From Pseudophaeobacter profundi (GTDB taxonomy: Bacteria; Pseudomonadota; Alphaproteobacteria; Rhodobacterales; Rhodobacteraceae): a stretch of DNA of 64,000 nt. Of the stretch, positions 18,978 through 28,342 are shown piece by piece. The position numbers and the translations under genes are program-made. Numbering within the stretch: position 1 is the first letter of the stretch; every line of letters starts with the position of its first letter. The notes beneath the pieces are model-generated. The model worked only from the letters and a program-made list of their open reading frames with translations. It made no database searches and was not told where the DNA came from. The stretch is from NCBI RefSeq assembly GCF_029697505.1, contig NZ_JARJEF010000009.1, forward strand, positions 113,178 to 177,177, read 5' to 3'.

Positions 18978-19946
18978 ATGTCCGCTCTTAGCAGTCTTGC
19001 CATTCTGGCGCTTGCCGCCCCTGCCGCCCTGCTGGGCGCATCACATCTGAAAACCCGAAAGTTGGCCCGCGAGGCGCGCGACCTGGTGCCGCCCATTGGC
19101 CAGTTCTGCGCCACACCGCAGGGCAGGATCCACTATATCGACATCGGGCCGCGCCAGGCGCAGCCGCTGGTTCTGATCCACGGGCTCAGCGGTCAATTGC
19201 AACATTTCACCTATGCGCTGGCAGATCGCCTGGCCGAGGATCACCGGGTGATCGTGCTGGACCGGCCCGGATGTGGCTATTCAACCCGTGCCAGTGACGC
19301 AATGGCCCGGCTGCCCGAACAGGCCAAGGCCCTGCTTGCGGTCCTGCAAAGCCTCGAGGTGAAACAACCCGTTCTGGTGGGCCATTCTCTGGGCGGTGCA
19401 GTGGCGCTGGCCATGGCGCTCGCGGCGCCCGAGCAAGTCGCAGGCCTGGCGCTTCTGGCCCCCCTGACCCACCCGGCAGCACAGGGGCCAGAGGCCTTCA
19501 AAGGCTTGATCGTGCACAACAACATGATGCGACGCCTGATGGCGCAGACTGTGGCCATTCCCACCGCCCAACGCACTGCCGGCCCAGTTCTGAACCAGAT
19601 CTTTGCGCCAGAGACCTGCCCCGATGACTTCCTGATCAAGGCTGGCGGCGCCCTTGGCCTGCGCCCCGAGAGTTTTGTCGCGGCCTCGGCGGATGCTTCG
19701 TTCCTCTATCCCGCGATTGAAACCCAGGCAGCGCGCTATGCTGCGCAGCTCAGCACACCCGGCGCGATTCTCTTTGGTGCAGAGGACGCCATTCTGGATC
19801 CGCTGACCCAGGGCAAAGTCATGGAGACCTATGGCCTTGACTGCCAGATCCTGCCGCAGCGGGGCCACATGCTGCCGATCACCGCACCGCAGCCCTGCGA
19901 AGACTTTATCCGGGCCACCGTGAAAGCCCTGGCCAAGGAATCGTAA
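18978..19946 (+). CDS. Alpha/beta hydrolase
   Basis: A 322-residue alpha/beta-fold hydrolase. An N-terminal hydrophobic segment (residues about 3-20) suggests a membrane anchor or signal. The fold motifs are LVLIHGLSG (oxyanion strand), LDRPGCGYS, the nucleophile elbow VGHSLGGA, the acid region FGAEDAILD and the C-terminal RGHMLP histidine. A complete Ser-Asp-His triad is therefore present. The ATG at 18978 lies 8 nt from a GGAG, better placed than the ATG two codons upstream. It follows the paaX-like gene by 26 bp and may be co-transcribed. The substrate is unknown. Confidence 0.88.
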   Translation: MSALSSLAILALAAPAALLGASHLKTRKLAREARDLVPPIGQFCATPQGRIHYIDIGPRQAQPLVLIHGLSGQLQHFTYALADRLAEDHRVIVLDRPGCGYSTRASDAMARLPEQAKALLAVLQSLEVKQPVLVGHSLGGAVALAMALAAPEQVAGLALLAPLTHPAAQGPEAFKGLIVHNNMMRRLMAQTVAIPTAQRTAGPVLNQIFAPETCPDDFLIKAGGALGLRPESFVAASADASFLYPAIETQAARYAAQLSTPGAILFGAEDAILDPLTQGKVMETYGLDCQILPQRGHMLPITAPQPCEDFIRATVKALAKES

Positions 19947-20067
19947 CAAACTGAATAAAGACGGCATTTTCCAGCCTCGGCAAAAAAAACGGCCAAAAGC
20001 GGGTTTCTTCTGCAATTGCGCCTTGACCCCAAGCGCACCATTCCGTAAATCGCCCCTCACAGAAGAT

Positions 20068-20144
20068 GGCGCGGTAGCTCAGTTGGTTAGAGCGATCGAC
20101 TCATAATCGATAGGTCGGGAGTTCAAGTCTCCCCCACGCCACCA
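20068..20144 (+). tRNA. tRNA-Met (CAU), elongator type
   Basis: A cloverleaf of 77 nt including an encoded CCA. The D arm is GCTCAGTTGGTTAGAGC, the anticodon stem-loop ATCGA-CTCATAA-TCGAT, and the T arm GGGAG-TTCAAGT-CTCCC. The anticodon is CAT. The acceptor stem GGCGCGG/CCACGCC has a C-A mismatch at the fifth pair. The sequence resembles alphaproteobacterial elongator tRNA-Met more than lysidine-modified tRNA-Ile2, and it lacks initiator features, but identity from a CAT anticodon alone is not absolute. Confidence 0.88.
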
Positions 20145-20294
20145 CTTCCATTCTGTTCCATCACACAACTGCCCCATAAATGACTACCGCGCGGGAATGC
20201 TTCCGTCTGCACCGCCAATCTTGCAGCCAGCTGACCGATTTCGGCTCTACCTTATGCCCTCCCCTCAGCGTGACCCGGCCAAAGCCCGCCCCGG

Positions 20295-21203
20295 CTAATC
20301 CCCAAGTGATACAGGCGGAGCCGTGCGGAACCACTGGGCGAGATGTTCGATCAGGGCGCGAATGCGTGCGGTCAGGTGGCGGCTTGGCGGATAAACCACA
20401 TAGAGCGGCAGCGGCGCGTCCTCATGCGCGCACAACAGCAGCTGCAGTTGCCCTGCCTCGACAAAGCGTTGAACGGTGTAATAGGGGCAGCGCGCAATGC
20501 CCTGCCCGCCCAGCGCCATATAGCCCACCGCGCGGGGGGAATTGGCGCGAAAACTGCCGCCGACGGCAACCTCTGTTGTTGCCCCGCCTTCGTGAAACCG
20601 CCAGTGATCCGGCTGGCCGGAAGGCTGCAGCAGCAGGCAATTGTGATCGGCCAGCGCCGCCGGGGTGGCCGGGGTGCCGTGACGCGCCAGATAGTCCGGC
20701 GCCGCCACCACCACCCGGCGCATATCGCAGAGCCTGCGCGCCACCAATGTCGAATCCTGCATCTGCCCAAAGCGAATGGCCAGATCGATGCCCTCTTCGA
20801 CAATCGGCACGTGGTGATCCGACAGCTGCATTTCTATCTGCACCTTGGGGTGCGCCTGCTGAAACGGCATCAAGGCCTGCACCAGCTCGCGGCTGCCAAA
20901 GCCGGTTGGTGCCGTCAACCGAATGAGGCCGCCCAGCTCTGACTGGCGTTCCTGAATGACGCCTTCCAGTTCATCAAGCTGATCCAGCAGCGGCAGGCAG
21001 CGTTCAAGATAGGCCTGTCCCGTATCGGTCAAGGTGACCGACCGAGTCGTGCGATGCAGCAACTGGGCACCCAGATGTTCCTCCAGCCGGGCGACATATT
21101 TGCTGGCCAGTTTTGTGCTGATGCCAATCTGACGCGCGCCGCCGGTAAAGGAGCTTTGACCCGCCACCGCGGTAAACGCCCGCATACATTGCAATATATC
21201 CAT
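20295..21203 (-). CDS. LysR family transcriptional regulator
   Basis: A 302-residue LysR-type regulator. The N-terminal helix-turn-helix spans residues about 1-60 (AGQSSFTGGARQIGISTKLASKYVARLEEHLGAQLL) and a substrate-binding PBP2 domain of the CrgA/aliphatic-aromatic effector type covers about 90-295. It is divergent from the glutathione S-transferase gene with about 195 bp between, the usual arrangement for a LysR protein controlling its neighbour. The effector is unknown. Confidence 0.9.
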   Translation of the reverse strand: MDILQCMRAFTAVAGQSSFTGGARQIGISTKLASKYVARLEEHLGAQLLHRTTRSVTLTDTGQAYLERCLPLLDQLDELEGVIQERQSELGGLIRLTAPTGFGSRELVQALMPFQQAHPKVQIEMQLSDHHVPIVEEGIDLAIRFGQMQDSTLVARRLCDMRRVVVAAPDYLARHGTPATPAALADHNCLLLQPSGQPDHWRFHEGGATTEVAVGGSFRANSPRAVGYMALGGQGIARCPYYTVQRFVEAGQLQLLLCAHEDAPLPLYVVYPPSRHLTARIRALIEHLAQWFRTAPPVSLGD

Positions 21204-21399
21204 CCCTACGCCCCCTGGGATCCGTTTTGGTCAGGATATCAATTACCCCCATTATGTACATAGATAGTCCATAAATACATCAATTATAACCTCTTCGTTC
21301 TGAATGTATCTTTCCCCTATCACCGCGGCGGGGCCAAAAGCCCTAAGTCGCATCGCCCCATAGTCACCGCGCATGCGCGGCCTCAGATAGGAATACATC

Positions 21400-22023
21400 A
21401 TGTCTACAACACTCCGCATTCACAGCTTTCCGCTCTCTGGTCACGGCCACCGGGTTGAGCTTTTCGCCAGCCTGGCAGGCATCCCGCATGAGGTGGTGCA
21501 TGTTGACCTGGCCAACGGCGCCCAAAAGGCCGACAGCTTTCTGGCATTGAACCCCGCCGGCCAGGTGCCGGTTCTGGAAGACGGTGCAGTGGTGATCAGC
21601 GATTCCAATGCCATTTTGGTCTATCTCGCCCGCAAATATGCCCCCAGCTATCTGCCCAGTGATCCCGTCAAAGAAGCACAGGTACAAAAATTCCTCAGCC
21701 TGGCGGCAGGCGAGCTGGCCTTTGGCCCTGCGGCGGCGCGGTTGATCAATGTGTTTAACGCACCGCTGGATGCAGAGTTCTGTAAATCCGTCGCAACGCG
21801 CCTGTTGGCCAAGCTGGACCCCCATCTGGAGGGACGTGATACCTTGGTTGGCGACGCGGTCACCATCGCAGATGTGGCGCTCTATTCCTATCTGGCCCAT
21901 GCGCCCGAAGGTGATATCTCGCTACAACCCTTCCCGAATGTGCGCCGCTTCCTAGCCAAAATCGAAAGCCTGCCCGGTTTCAAGCCGATGCCCGCCACCC
22001 CAGTCGGCCTGTCTGCCGCCTGA
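21400..22023 (+). CDS. Glutathione S-transferase
   Basis: A 207-residue cytosolic GST. The N-terminal thioredoxin-like domain (about 1-80) has SFPLSGHGHRVELF and the cis-proline/glutathione-binding segment GQVPVLEDGAVVISDSNAI. The C-terminal all-helical domain includes LVGDAVTIADVALYSYL, the N-capping Asp motif. It probably conjugates or reduces electrophiles. It heads a plus-strand group with a PNPOx-like flavoprotein and a DUF1348 protein and is divergent from the lysR gene, its likely regulator. Confidence 0.92.
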   Translation: MSTTLRIHSFPLSGHGHRVELFASLAGIPHEVVHVDLANGAQKADSFLALNPAGQVPVLEDGAVVISDSNAILVYLARKYAPSYLPSDPVKEAQVQKFLSLAAGELAFGPAAARLINVFNAPLDAEFCKSVATRLLAKLDPHLEGRDTLVGDAVTIADVALYSYLAHAPEGDISLQPFPNVRRFLAKIESLPGFKPMPATPVGLSAA

Positions 22024-22138
22024 TCGCCGCCTTTCTGGCACCAGGTGGAAATCGCAGCATCCAAAACGTCCCGGTCGCCTCGCTGGCCGGGGCTGGAAAC
22101 CTGCGCCCCCTAGCCTGCCCAACCCAATGAGGCCCGAG

Positions 22139-23104
22139 ATGCCCAAGACTCCCCCCCAAACCGCAGAGCAGCCAGATCCCGGCCACTCCCCCTTTCACGC
22201 GGGGGAGCAGGCGCTGCAGCGCGCAAATGGCAGCCGCGACAGGATAGAGATGTTTGGCCGCCGCGCGATACGCCCATATCTGCCAGACCAGCACCGGGCC
22301 TTTTTTGCCCAGCTCCCCTTTGTGGCAGTGGCTGCGGTTGACAGTGATGGTCGCCCCTGGGCCAGCCTGTTTCCCGGCCCGCCCGGCTTTGTTCACGCCC
22401 CTGATGCATACCACCTGGATCTTGCCTTGCACGGTGCCGCAGCCGACCCGGTGCGCCAGGCCCTGCACCCCGGTGCAGCGATTGGCCTGCTCGGGATCGA
22501 GATGCACAGCCGCCGCCGCAATCGGCTGAACGGGCGGATTAAATCGCTGAATGCCAAACAGTTGCGACTGCGGGTTGATCAGAGCTTTGGGAATTGCCCT
22601 AAATACATCCGGCACCGCCAGCTGAGCCCGTCGCGCCCCACAGCAGACAGGCGCACCGCCAGAGTTTCTGCCCGGTTTACCCAGCTGGACGGGGCGGTCC
22701 GTGACCAGATCGCGGCGGCAGATGTGTTCTTTGTCGCCAGCGCCATCAAGGCGCAGGACAACCCCGTCATTCAAGGGGTTGATGTCTCTCATAGGGGCGG
22801 ACCTGTCGGCTTTGTCACAATCAATGGCAATAGCCTGATCATCCCCGACTATCGTGGCAACAACTACTTTAACACCTTGGGAAACTTTCTTCTGAACCCC
22901 AGGGCCGGGCTGGTCTTTCCTGATTTTGACAGCGGCGCATTGCTGCAACTCACTGGGCGAACCGCCTTGCTGACCCAAGACAGCCCCGAACTGCAGGGGG
23001 TTGATGATGCCGTCGGCGGCTGGCGTTTCACCCTAGATGAAGGACTGCGCCTGCAGGATGCCCTGCCCTTTCGCACCACTGCCCAAACCCAAACTGACCA
23101 GTAA
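22139..23104 (+). CDS. Pyridoxamine 5'-phosphate oxidase family protein
   Basis: A 321-residue protein with split-barrel flavin-binding folds. The N-terminal portion (about 40-140) contains FFAQLPFVAVAAVDSDGRPWASLF. The second half has VGFVTINGNSLIIPDYRGNNYFNTLGNFLLNPRAGLVFPDF, a PNPOx-like FMN-binding pattern. Members act as flavin-dependent oxidoreductases on unknown substrates. A GAGG 6 nt upstream favours the ATG at 22139 over that at 22127. It stands between a GST and a DUF1348 gene, suggesting a detoxification group. Confidence 0.82.
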   Translation: MPKTPPQTAEQPDPGHSPFHAGEQALQRANGSRDRIEMFGRRAIRPYLPDQHRAFFAQLPFVAVAAVDSDGRPWASLFPGPPGFVHAPDAYHLDLALHGAAADPVRQALHPGAAIGLLGIEMHSRRRNRLNGRIKSLNAKQLRLRVDQSFGNCPKYIRHRQLSPSRPTADRRTARVSARFTQLDGAVRDQIAAADVFFVASAIKAQDNPVIQGVDVSHRGGPVGFVTINGNSLIIPDYRGNNYFNTLGNFLLNPRAGLVFPDFDSGALLQLTGRTALLTQDSPELQGVDDAVGGWRFTLDEGLRLQDALPFRTTAQTQTDQ

Positions 23105-23157
23105 CCCCATACTAAACCCCGGTGCCCCGGTGCCTGCAACATGAAGGATCCCAACCA

Positions 23158-23625
23158 ATGGACAGCCGCCCACCCCTACCGCCCTTTACCCAAGACAGCG
23201 CCCGCCTCAAGGTCCGCCTGGCCGAAGATGGCTGGAACAGCCGCGATGCCGCCAAGGTGGCGCTTGCCTATACGCCCGACACCCGTTGGCGCAACCGGGC
23301 CTGCTTTGTCAGCGGGCGCGCCGAAGCGCAGCGCTTTCTCGCAGCGAAATGGAGCAGAGAGCTGGAATACCGCCTGATCAAGGAGCTCTGGGCCTTCACC
23401 GAAAACCGCATTGCAGTGCGCTATGCCTATGAATGGCACGATGACAGCGGCAATTGGTTTCGCTCATATGGCAATGAAAACTGGGAGTTTTCTGCAAACG
23501 GCCTGATGCAGAACCGCTTTGCCAGCATCAATGATCTGCCCATCACCGCGCAGGAACGCAGGTTTCACTGGCCGCTTGGGCGCCGCCCGGATGATCATCC
23601 CGGTCTCTCTGATCTCGGGCTCTGA
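23158..23625 (+). CDS. DUF1348 (NTF2-like) family protein
   Basis: A 155-residue protein of the DUF1348 family, which has a nuclear-transport-factor-2-like cone fold. Characteristic stretches are [16 protein letters not shown], the [18 protein letters not shown] region and [20 protein letters not shown]. The biochemical function is unknown. The start at 23158 has AAGGAT upstream and matches the family N-terminus. It lies 53 bp after the PNPOx-like gene in the same direction. Confidence 0.85.
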   Translation: MDSRPPLPPFTQDSARLKVRLAEDGWNSRDAAKVALAYTPDTRWRNRACFVSGRAEAQRFLAAKWSRELEYRLIKELWAFTENRIAVRYAYEWHDDSGNWFRSYGNENWEFSANGLMQNRFASINDLPITAQERRFHWPLGRRPDDHPGLSDLGL

Positions 23626-23682
23626 TTTCGCGGCAGATAGAGACGCAGACAGGCGCTAAAAAGTACATCTACGATATTTTCT

Positions 23683-23696
23683 TTGATCTAGCGCAA
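23683..23696. promoter_or_regulatory. FNR/NnrR-like box upstream of the nos operon
   Basis: TTGAT-CTAG-CGCAA is a near-symmetrical CRP/FNR-family site centred about 66 nt before the start codon of the first gene of the nos operon. Denitrification genes in this group are usually activated by FnrL or NnrR/Dnr at such sites. The transcription start is not known, so spacing to the promoter cannot be judged. Confidence 0.65.
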
Positions 23697-23755
23697 ACAA
23701 CGGGCTTGGGCTTGTCGCTAGGGTCGCGCATATCCTGCAACGAATCTGGCGACAC

Positions 23756-24220
23756 ATGGCCCTGCCTCCTTTTCATATACGACTTCAGCTACTTGGCGCA
23801 GTATTGCGCCAAGTATTGGGGTATGGCCTGGGCGCAATACTGATCATGCAGCTGTTGCTGCCGGGCCTTGGCCAGGCAGAGGCGGCGGAAAACTGGATCG
23901 AAATCTGCAGCGAGGTCGGCGTAGTCCGCATCGACACCATCGCAGAGACAGGAAACACCCAGAAAAAGGACTGCCCCGACTGCGGCACCTGCCTGATGTG
24001 TCTGGCGCAGATCACCCCCTCCCAGGCCTCTGCGCCGCCCCAGACCAGAGCGGCCTATCTGACAGGGGCAAGCGGACAGGCTCTCTCGTTTGAGGTGGCG
24101 TCTAACCCGGCTCAGTTCTGGCATGATGGCCGGGGGCCGCCGCGCAAGCAGCAACAGAACATGACACGCGCGCGCGGCGCGTTCATAGCGCACACTCAAT
24201 ATAAGGAGGTGGCGCTGTGA
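23756..24220 (+). CDS. DUF2946-like protein, nos operon leader gene
   Basis: A 154-residue protein with an N-terminal hydrophobic segment (residues about 15-45, probable signal or anchor). It has a CPDCGTCLMCLAQ cysteine cluster at about 75-87. The pattern of a signal segment followed by ICSEVG and CPxC..C recalls the DUF2946 family, often found near copper or cytochrome genes. A role in metal handling for NosZ assembly is a reasonable guess. It overlaps nosR by 4 bp (GTGA), so it belongs to the operon. The start is the first ATG after the FNR-like box. Confidence 0.65.
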   Translation: MALPPFHIRLQLLGAVLRQVLGYGLGAILIMQLLLPGLGQAEAAENWIEICSEVGVVRIDTIAETGNTQKKDCPDCGTCLMCLAQITPSQASAPPQTRAAYLTGASGQALSFEVASNPAQFWHDGRGPPRKQQQNMTRARGAFIAHTQYKEVAL

Positions 24221-26412
24221 AGCTAATGCGCACCCTTTCCGGCTGGGCTACAGCCCTGATGATTTCTCTCGCGGCGCTCGCAGCCCCGAGCCTGGCCTGG
24301 GCCGATAGCCTTGCCTCCTTTCTTGGCGATCTTGCGCCAGCCGAGCTGATGCCCGGCGCCGACAGCTTTGGCCCGATCCGCGCAGATGTTCCCGTCGCGC
24401 CGATCCTGCAGGGCGATGAGACCCTCGGCTATGCCTTTCTGACCTCTGATTTTGTTGGCACCACCGGATATTCCGGCAAGCCGATCCATGTGGTCGCCGG
24501 GATTGACCATGACGCGGTGCTGACCGGGGTCAAACTGGTCAAACACTCTGAACCGATTGTCCTGATCGGCATTCCCAATTCCAAAATGGTTGCGCTCACC
24601 GAGAGCTACGCCGGAATGGACCTGAAGGCCGAGGCTGCCACAGGCGGCGAGGCGCATGATCTGGATATCATTTCCGGTGCCACGGTCACCATCATGATCA
24701 TCGATGACAGTCTGGTCCGCGGTGGCATCAAGGTCGCACGAACCCTGGGGCTGGGCGGTCTGGCCCCCAATCTGGCCACTGGCCCCAAGCGCGCCGTCGA
24801 CATGACCCAGAGCGAAACCCACGATTGGCAGACCCTCGCGGGCGACGGGTCAACCCGGCGGATGACATTGGACATTGGCCAGATCAACGCCGCCTTTGAA
24901 GAAACAGGTGATGCCCGTGCCATCAAGCGCCCAGAGCCGGGCAACCCAGATGACACCTATATCGACATGCACCTGGCGCTGGTTTCCGTACCGTCCATCG
25001 GTCGCAGCCTGCTGGGTGAGGCCGAATATCAAAACCTGTCCGACTGGCTGCAAGAGGGCGAAGAGGCGATTCTGGTACTCGGGCGCGGCGTCTATAGTTT
25101 TAAGGGTTCCGGCTATGTGAGGGGCGGCATCTTTGACCGTATCCAACTGATCCAGGGCGATAATTCGGTGCGTTTTTTTGACAAACAGCATCGCCGCCTA
25201 GGCGCATTGGCCACCAATGACAGCCCCAGCTTCAGCGAGCTGGACATCTTCAAGATCCCCGCCGATGCCGAATTTGACCCGACCGCGCCCTTCCGCTTGC
25301 AACTCTTGGCGCAGCGGGCAGTTGGTGCCATCGACAAGAGCTTTCTGACCTTTGATCTGGGGTACAAACTGCCAGAATCCTATCTGCAGCCACTGGCCCC
25401 GACCGCACCTGTTGCTCTTGACAACGAAAGCGACGAGGCCGCCGCGAAATCGGCGCTTTGGCAGCGGATCTGGCGTGACAAGCAGGTCGAGATTGGCATT
25501 CTAGGGGCCATGCTTCTGGTGCTCACGGCGGTGTTTTTCTTCCAGTTCCAGTCTACCATGAACGCCCGCGTTTTCTACTGGTTCCGTATTGGCTACCTCA
25601 GCTTTACCCTGGTGTTTCTGGGGTGGTATGCCAATGCGCAGCTCTCTGTTGTCAACCTGATGGCGCTGGCCGGCTCCTTGCGGTCCGGCTTCACCTGGGA
25701 TGCCTTCTTGATGGATCCGCTGGTCTTTATCCAATGGTTTGCCATCGCCGCCGCGCTCCTGTTCTGGGGCCGGGGCGCCTATTGCGGCTGGCTTTGCCCC
25801 TTTGGTGCCCTGCAAGAGCTGACAAACAAACTGGCCCGCGCCCTGAAGGTGCCGCAGTGGACCCTGCCCTGGGGCCTGCATGAGCGGCTCTGGCCAGTGA
25901 AATACATGATCTTCCTTGGACTGTTTGGCCTGTCGATGGTCTCTATGCCGATGGCAGAGACCTATGCAGAGGTTGAACCGTTCAAGACCGCGATCATTCT
26001 GAAGTTTGTCCGCGACTGGCCCTTTGTCCTGTTTGCCTTGATCCTGCTTTTGGCCGGCCTGTTTGTCGAACGCTTTTACTGCCGCTACCTCTGCCCTCTG
26101 GGTGGGGCGCTGGCGATCCCGGCCCGGATCCGCATGTTCGATTGGCTGAAACGCTACAAGGAATGTGGCAGCCCCTGTCAGACCTGCGCCAATGAATGCC
26201 CAGTTCAGGCCATTCACCCCACGGGTGAAATCAACCCGAATGAATGCGTCAACTGCCTGCATTGTCAGGTGCTTTACCAATCAGAAACCAAATGCCCGGT
26301 GGTGATCAAAAAGATCAAACGCCGCGCCAAGACTGGCACCCCCGGTCCTGATCTCGCCCTTGGCCGCCCACCGGCCAATCACCCCAACGCAGAAAAAGTA
26401 TCTGTTTCCTGA
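24217..26412 (+). CDS. nosR: NosR, flavin/iron-sulfur membrane protein for N2O reductase
   Basis: A 731-residue polytopic membrane protein needed for nosZ expression and electron delivery to NosZ. A signal segment (about 1-29) is followed by a periplasmic FMN-binding domain with the flavinylation motif SGATVT (about residues 153-158). Transmembrane helices occupy about 425-620. Cytoplasmic polyferredoxin-type cysteines follow: CGWLCP, CRYLCP and the ferredoxin pairs [13 protein letters not shown] and CVNCLHC. Translation starts at a GTG overlapping the previous stop, with GGAGG 8 nt upstream. The nosX gene in the same operon probably attaches the FMN. Confidence 0.97.
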   Translation: MKLMRTLSGWATALMISLAALAAPSLAWADSLASFLGDLAPAELMPGADSFGPIRADVPVAPILQGDETLGYAFLTSDFVGTTGYSGKPIHVVAGIDHDAVLTGVKLVKHSEPIVLIGIPNSKMVALTESYAGMDLKAEAATGGEAHDLDIISGATVTIMIIDDSLVRGGIKVARTLGLGGLAPNLATGPKRAVDMTQSETHDWQTLAGDGSTRRMTLDIGQINAAFEETGDARAIKRPEPGNPDDTYIDMHLALVSVPSIGRSLLGEAEYQNLSDWLQEGEEAILVLGRGVYSFKGSGYVRGGIFDRIQLIQGDNSVRFFDKQHRRLGALATNDSPSFSELDIFKIPADAEFDPTAPFRLQLLAQRAVGAIDKSFLTFDLGYKLPESYLQPLAPTAPVALDNESDEAAAKSALWQRIWRDKQVEIGILGAMLLVLTAVFFFQFQSTMNARVFYWFRIGYLSFTLVFLGWYANAQLSVVNLMALAGSLRSGFTWDAFLMDPLVFIQWFAIAAALLFWGRGAYCGWLCPFGALQELTNKLARALKVPQWTLPWGLHERLWPVKYMIFLGLFGLSMVSMPMAETYAEVEPFKTAIILKFVRDWPFVLFALILLLAGLFVERFYCRYLCPLGGALAIPARIRMFDWLKRYKECGSPCQTCANECPVQAIHPTGEINPNECVNCLHCQVLYQSETKCPVVIKKIKRRAKTGTPGPDLALGRPPANHPNAEKVSVS

Positions 26413-26423
26413 AGGAGGACATC

Positions 26424-28337
26424 ATGTCTGAAGAAGAGAGAACAAACCTATCGGTAACCCGTCGTGGCCTGCTGGGGGCAACCGCTACCGGTGCCGCCCT
26501 CGCCGCCACTGGCGTTGGCTCCTCGATGCTGGGCGCAGGCCCTGCCCAGGCCGCCGGCAACAAAGCCAGCCTGGCACCCGGAGAGCTTGACGAATACTAT
26601 GGTTTCTGGTCCTCGGGGCAAACTGGCGAACTGCGCATCATGGGTGTGCCCTCCATGCGCGAATTCATGCGGATTCCCGTGTTCAACCGCTGCTCTGCCA
26701 CCGGGTGGGGCCAGACCAATGAATCGATGAAAATCCTGACTGAAGGTCTGCTGCCCGAGACCAAGGAATTCCTCGCGGCGAATGGCAAGAAAACCTACGA
26801 CAACGGCGATTTGCACCACCCGCATATGTCCTTCACCGACGGGTCCTATGATGGCCGTTTTCTGTTCATGAACGACAAGGCCAATACCCGCGTGGCGCGG
26901 GTACGCTGCGATGTCATGAAATGCGACAAGATCATCGAAGTCCCCAACGCGCATGACATCCACGGCCTGCGGCCGCAGAAATTCCCCCGCACGGGTTATG
27001 TCTTTGCCAATGGCGAACACGAGGCACCGCTGGTCAATGACGGCAAAGTGCTGGATGAACCATCGGAATATGTGAACATCTTCACCGCCATTGACGGCGA
27101 CGAGATGGAAGTGGCCTGGCAGGTGATTGTCTCGGGCAACCTCGACAACACCGATTGCGACTACCAGGGCAAATATGCCTTCTCGACCTCCTACAACTCG
27201 GAAATGGGCATGAACCTGGCCGAGATGACCGAGAGCGAGATGGACCACGTCGTGGTCTTTAACCTGAAGGAAATCGAAAAAGGCATCGCAGCCGGCGACT
27301 ATCAGGAATTGAAAGGCGTCAAGGTTGTCGATGGCCGCAAGGGTGCGGGCAACAAATACACCCGCTACATCCCCATCCCCAACTCCCCCCACGGTGTGAA
27401 CGCGGCCCCAGACAAGCGCCACATCATGGTCAACGGCAAACTGTCGCCCACCGTTTCGGTGATTGATGTCGAAAAACTGGACGATCTGTTCAACAACGAT
27501 GCCGATCCGCGTTCTGCCATCGTGGCCGAACCAGAGCTGGGCCTTGGGCCACTTCACACCGCCTTTGATAACAAAGGCCGCGCCTACACCACCCTGTTTC
27601 TCGACAGCCAGGTGGTGAAATGGGACATTGCCAAGGCGATTGAGGCCTATGCTGGCGGAAATGCCGACCCGATCCTTGAAAAGATCGACGTGCATTACCA
27701 GCCGGGTCACAACTCCACCTCGATGGGGGAAACCTCCGAGGCAGATGGCAAATGGCTGATCTCGATGAACAAGTTCTCGAAGGACCGCTTCCTGAACGTC
27801 GGGCCGCTGAAGCCCGAGAACGAGCAGCTGATCGACATCTCTGGCGATAAGATGAAGATTGTCCACGATGGCCCAACCTTTGCCGAACCCCACGACAGCA
27901 TCATCGTGCACCGCTCCAAGGTGAACCCGGTGAATGTCTGGGATCGGAACGACCCGATGTGGGCGGATGCACGCGCCCAGGCCGAGGCAGACGGTGTGGA
28001 TCTTGACGACTATCAGGAAGAGATCATCCGCGATGGCAACAAGGTCCGCGTCTATATGTCGAGCCAGGCGCCAAACTTCAGCCTCGAGAGCTTTAGCGTC
28101 AAGCAGGGCGATGAGGTCACCGTCTACGTCACCAACCTGGATGACATCGACGACCTGACTCACGGCTTCTGCATGGCCAACTTTGGCGTCGCAATGGAGG
28201 TTGGCCCGCAGGCCACAGCCTCGGTCACCTTTATTGCCGAACGTCCCGGCGTGCACTGGTTCTATTGCCAGTGGTTCTGCCACGCGCTGCACATGGAAAT
28301 GCGCGGTCGGATGCTCGTCGAACCTCGGGGGGCCTAA
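26424..28337 (+). CDS. nosZ: Nitrous oxide reductase, clade I (Tat-exported)
   Basis: A 637-residue periplasmic copper enzyme reducing N2O to N2. A twin-arginine signal ([10 protein letters not shown]) ends near AQAAG at about residue 50. The seven-bladed propeller carries the CuZ histidine segments [44 protein letters not shown] and EPHDSI. The C-terminal cupredoxin domain has the binuclear CuA motif [13 protein letters not shown] strong ribosome site (GAAGGAGG) lies upstream. The Tat signal and linked nosR place it in the typical denitrifier clade rather than the Sec-exported clade II. Confidence 0.98.
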   Translation: MSEEERTNLSVTRRGLLGATATGAALAATGVGSSMLGAGPAQAAGNKASLAPGELDEYYGFWSSGQTGELRIMGVPSMREFMRIPVFNRCSATGWGQTNESMKILTEGLLPETKEFLAANGKKTYDNGDLHHPHMSFTDGSYDGRFLFMNDKANTRVARVRCDVMKCDKIIEVPNAHDIHGLRPQKFPRTGYVFANGEHEAPLVNDGKVLDEPSEYVNIFTAIDGDEMEVAWQVIVSGNLDNTDCDYQGKYAFSTSYNSEMGMNLAEMTESEMDHVVVFNLKEIEKGIAAGDYQELKGVKVVDGRKGAGNKYTRYIPIPNSPHGVNAAPDKRHIMVNGKLSPTVSVIDVEKLDDLFNNDADPRSAIVAEPELGLGPLHTAFDNKGRAYTTLFLDSQVVKWDIAKAIEAYAGGNADPILEKIDVHYQPGHNSTSMGETSEADGKWLISMNKFSKDRFLNVGPLKPENEQLIDISGDKMKIVHDGPTFAEPHDSIIVHRSKVNPVNVWDRNDPMWADARAQAEADGVDLDDYQEEIIRDGNKVRVYMSSQAPNFSLESFSVKQGDEVTVYVTNLDDIDDLTHGFCMANFGVAMEVGPQATASVTFIAERPGVHWFYCQWFCHALHMEMRGRMLVEPRGA

Positions 28338-28342
28338 GCAAG

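Noticed and set aside
26448-28292. 614-codon open frame on the minus strand opposite nosZ
   Set aside because: Antisense to nosZ throughout, His/Val-rich shadow composition and no recognisable motif.
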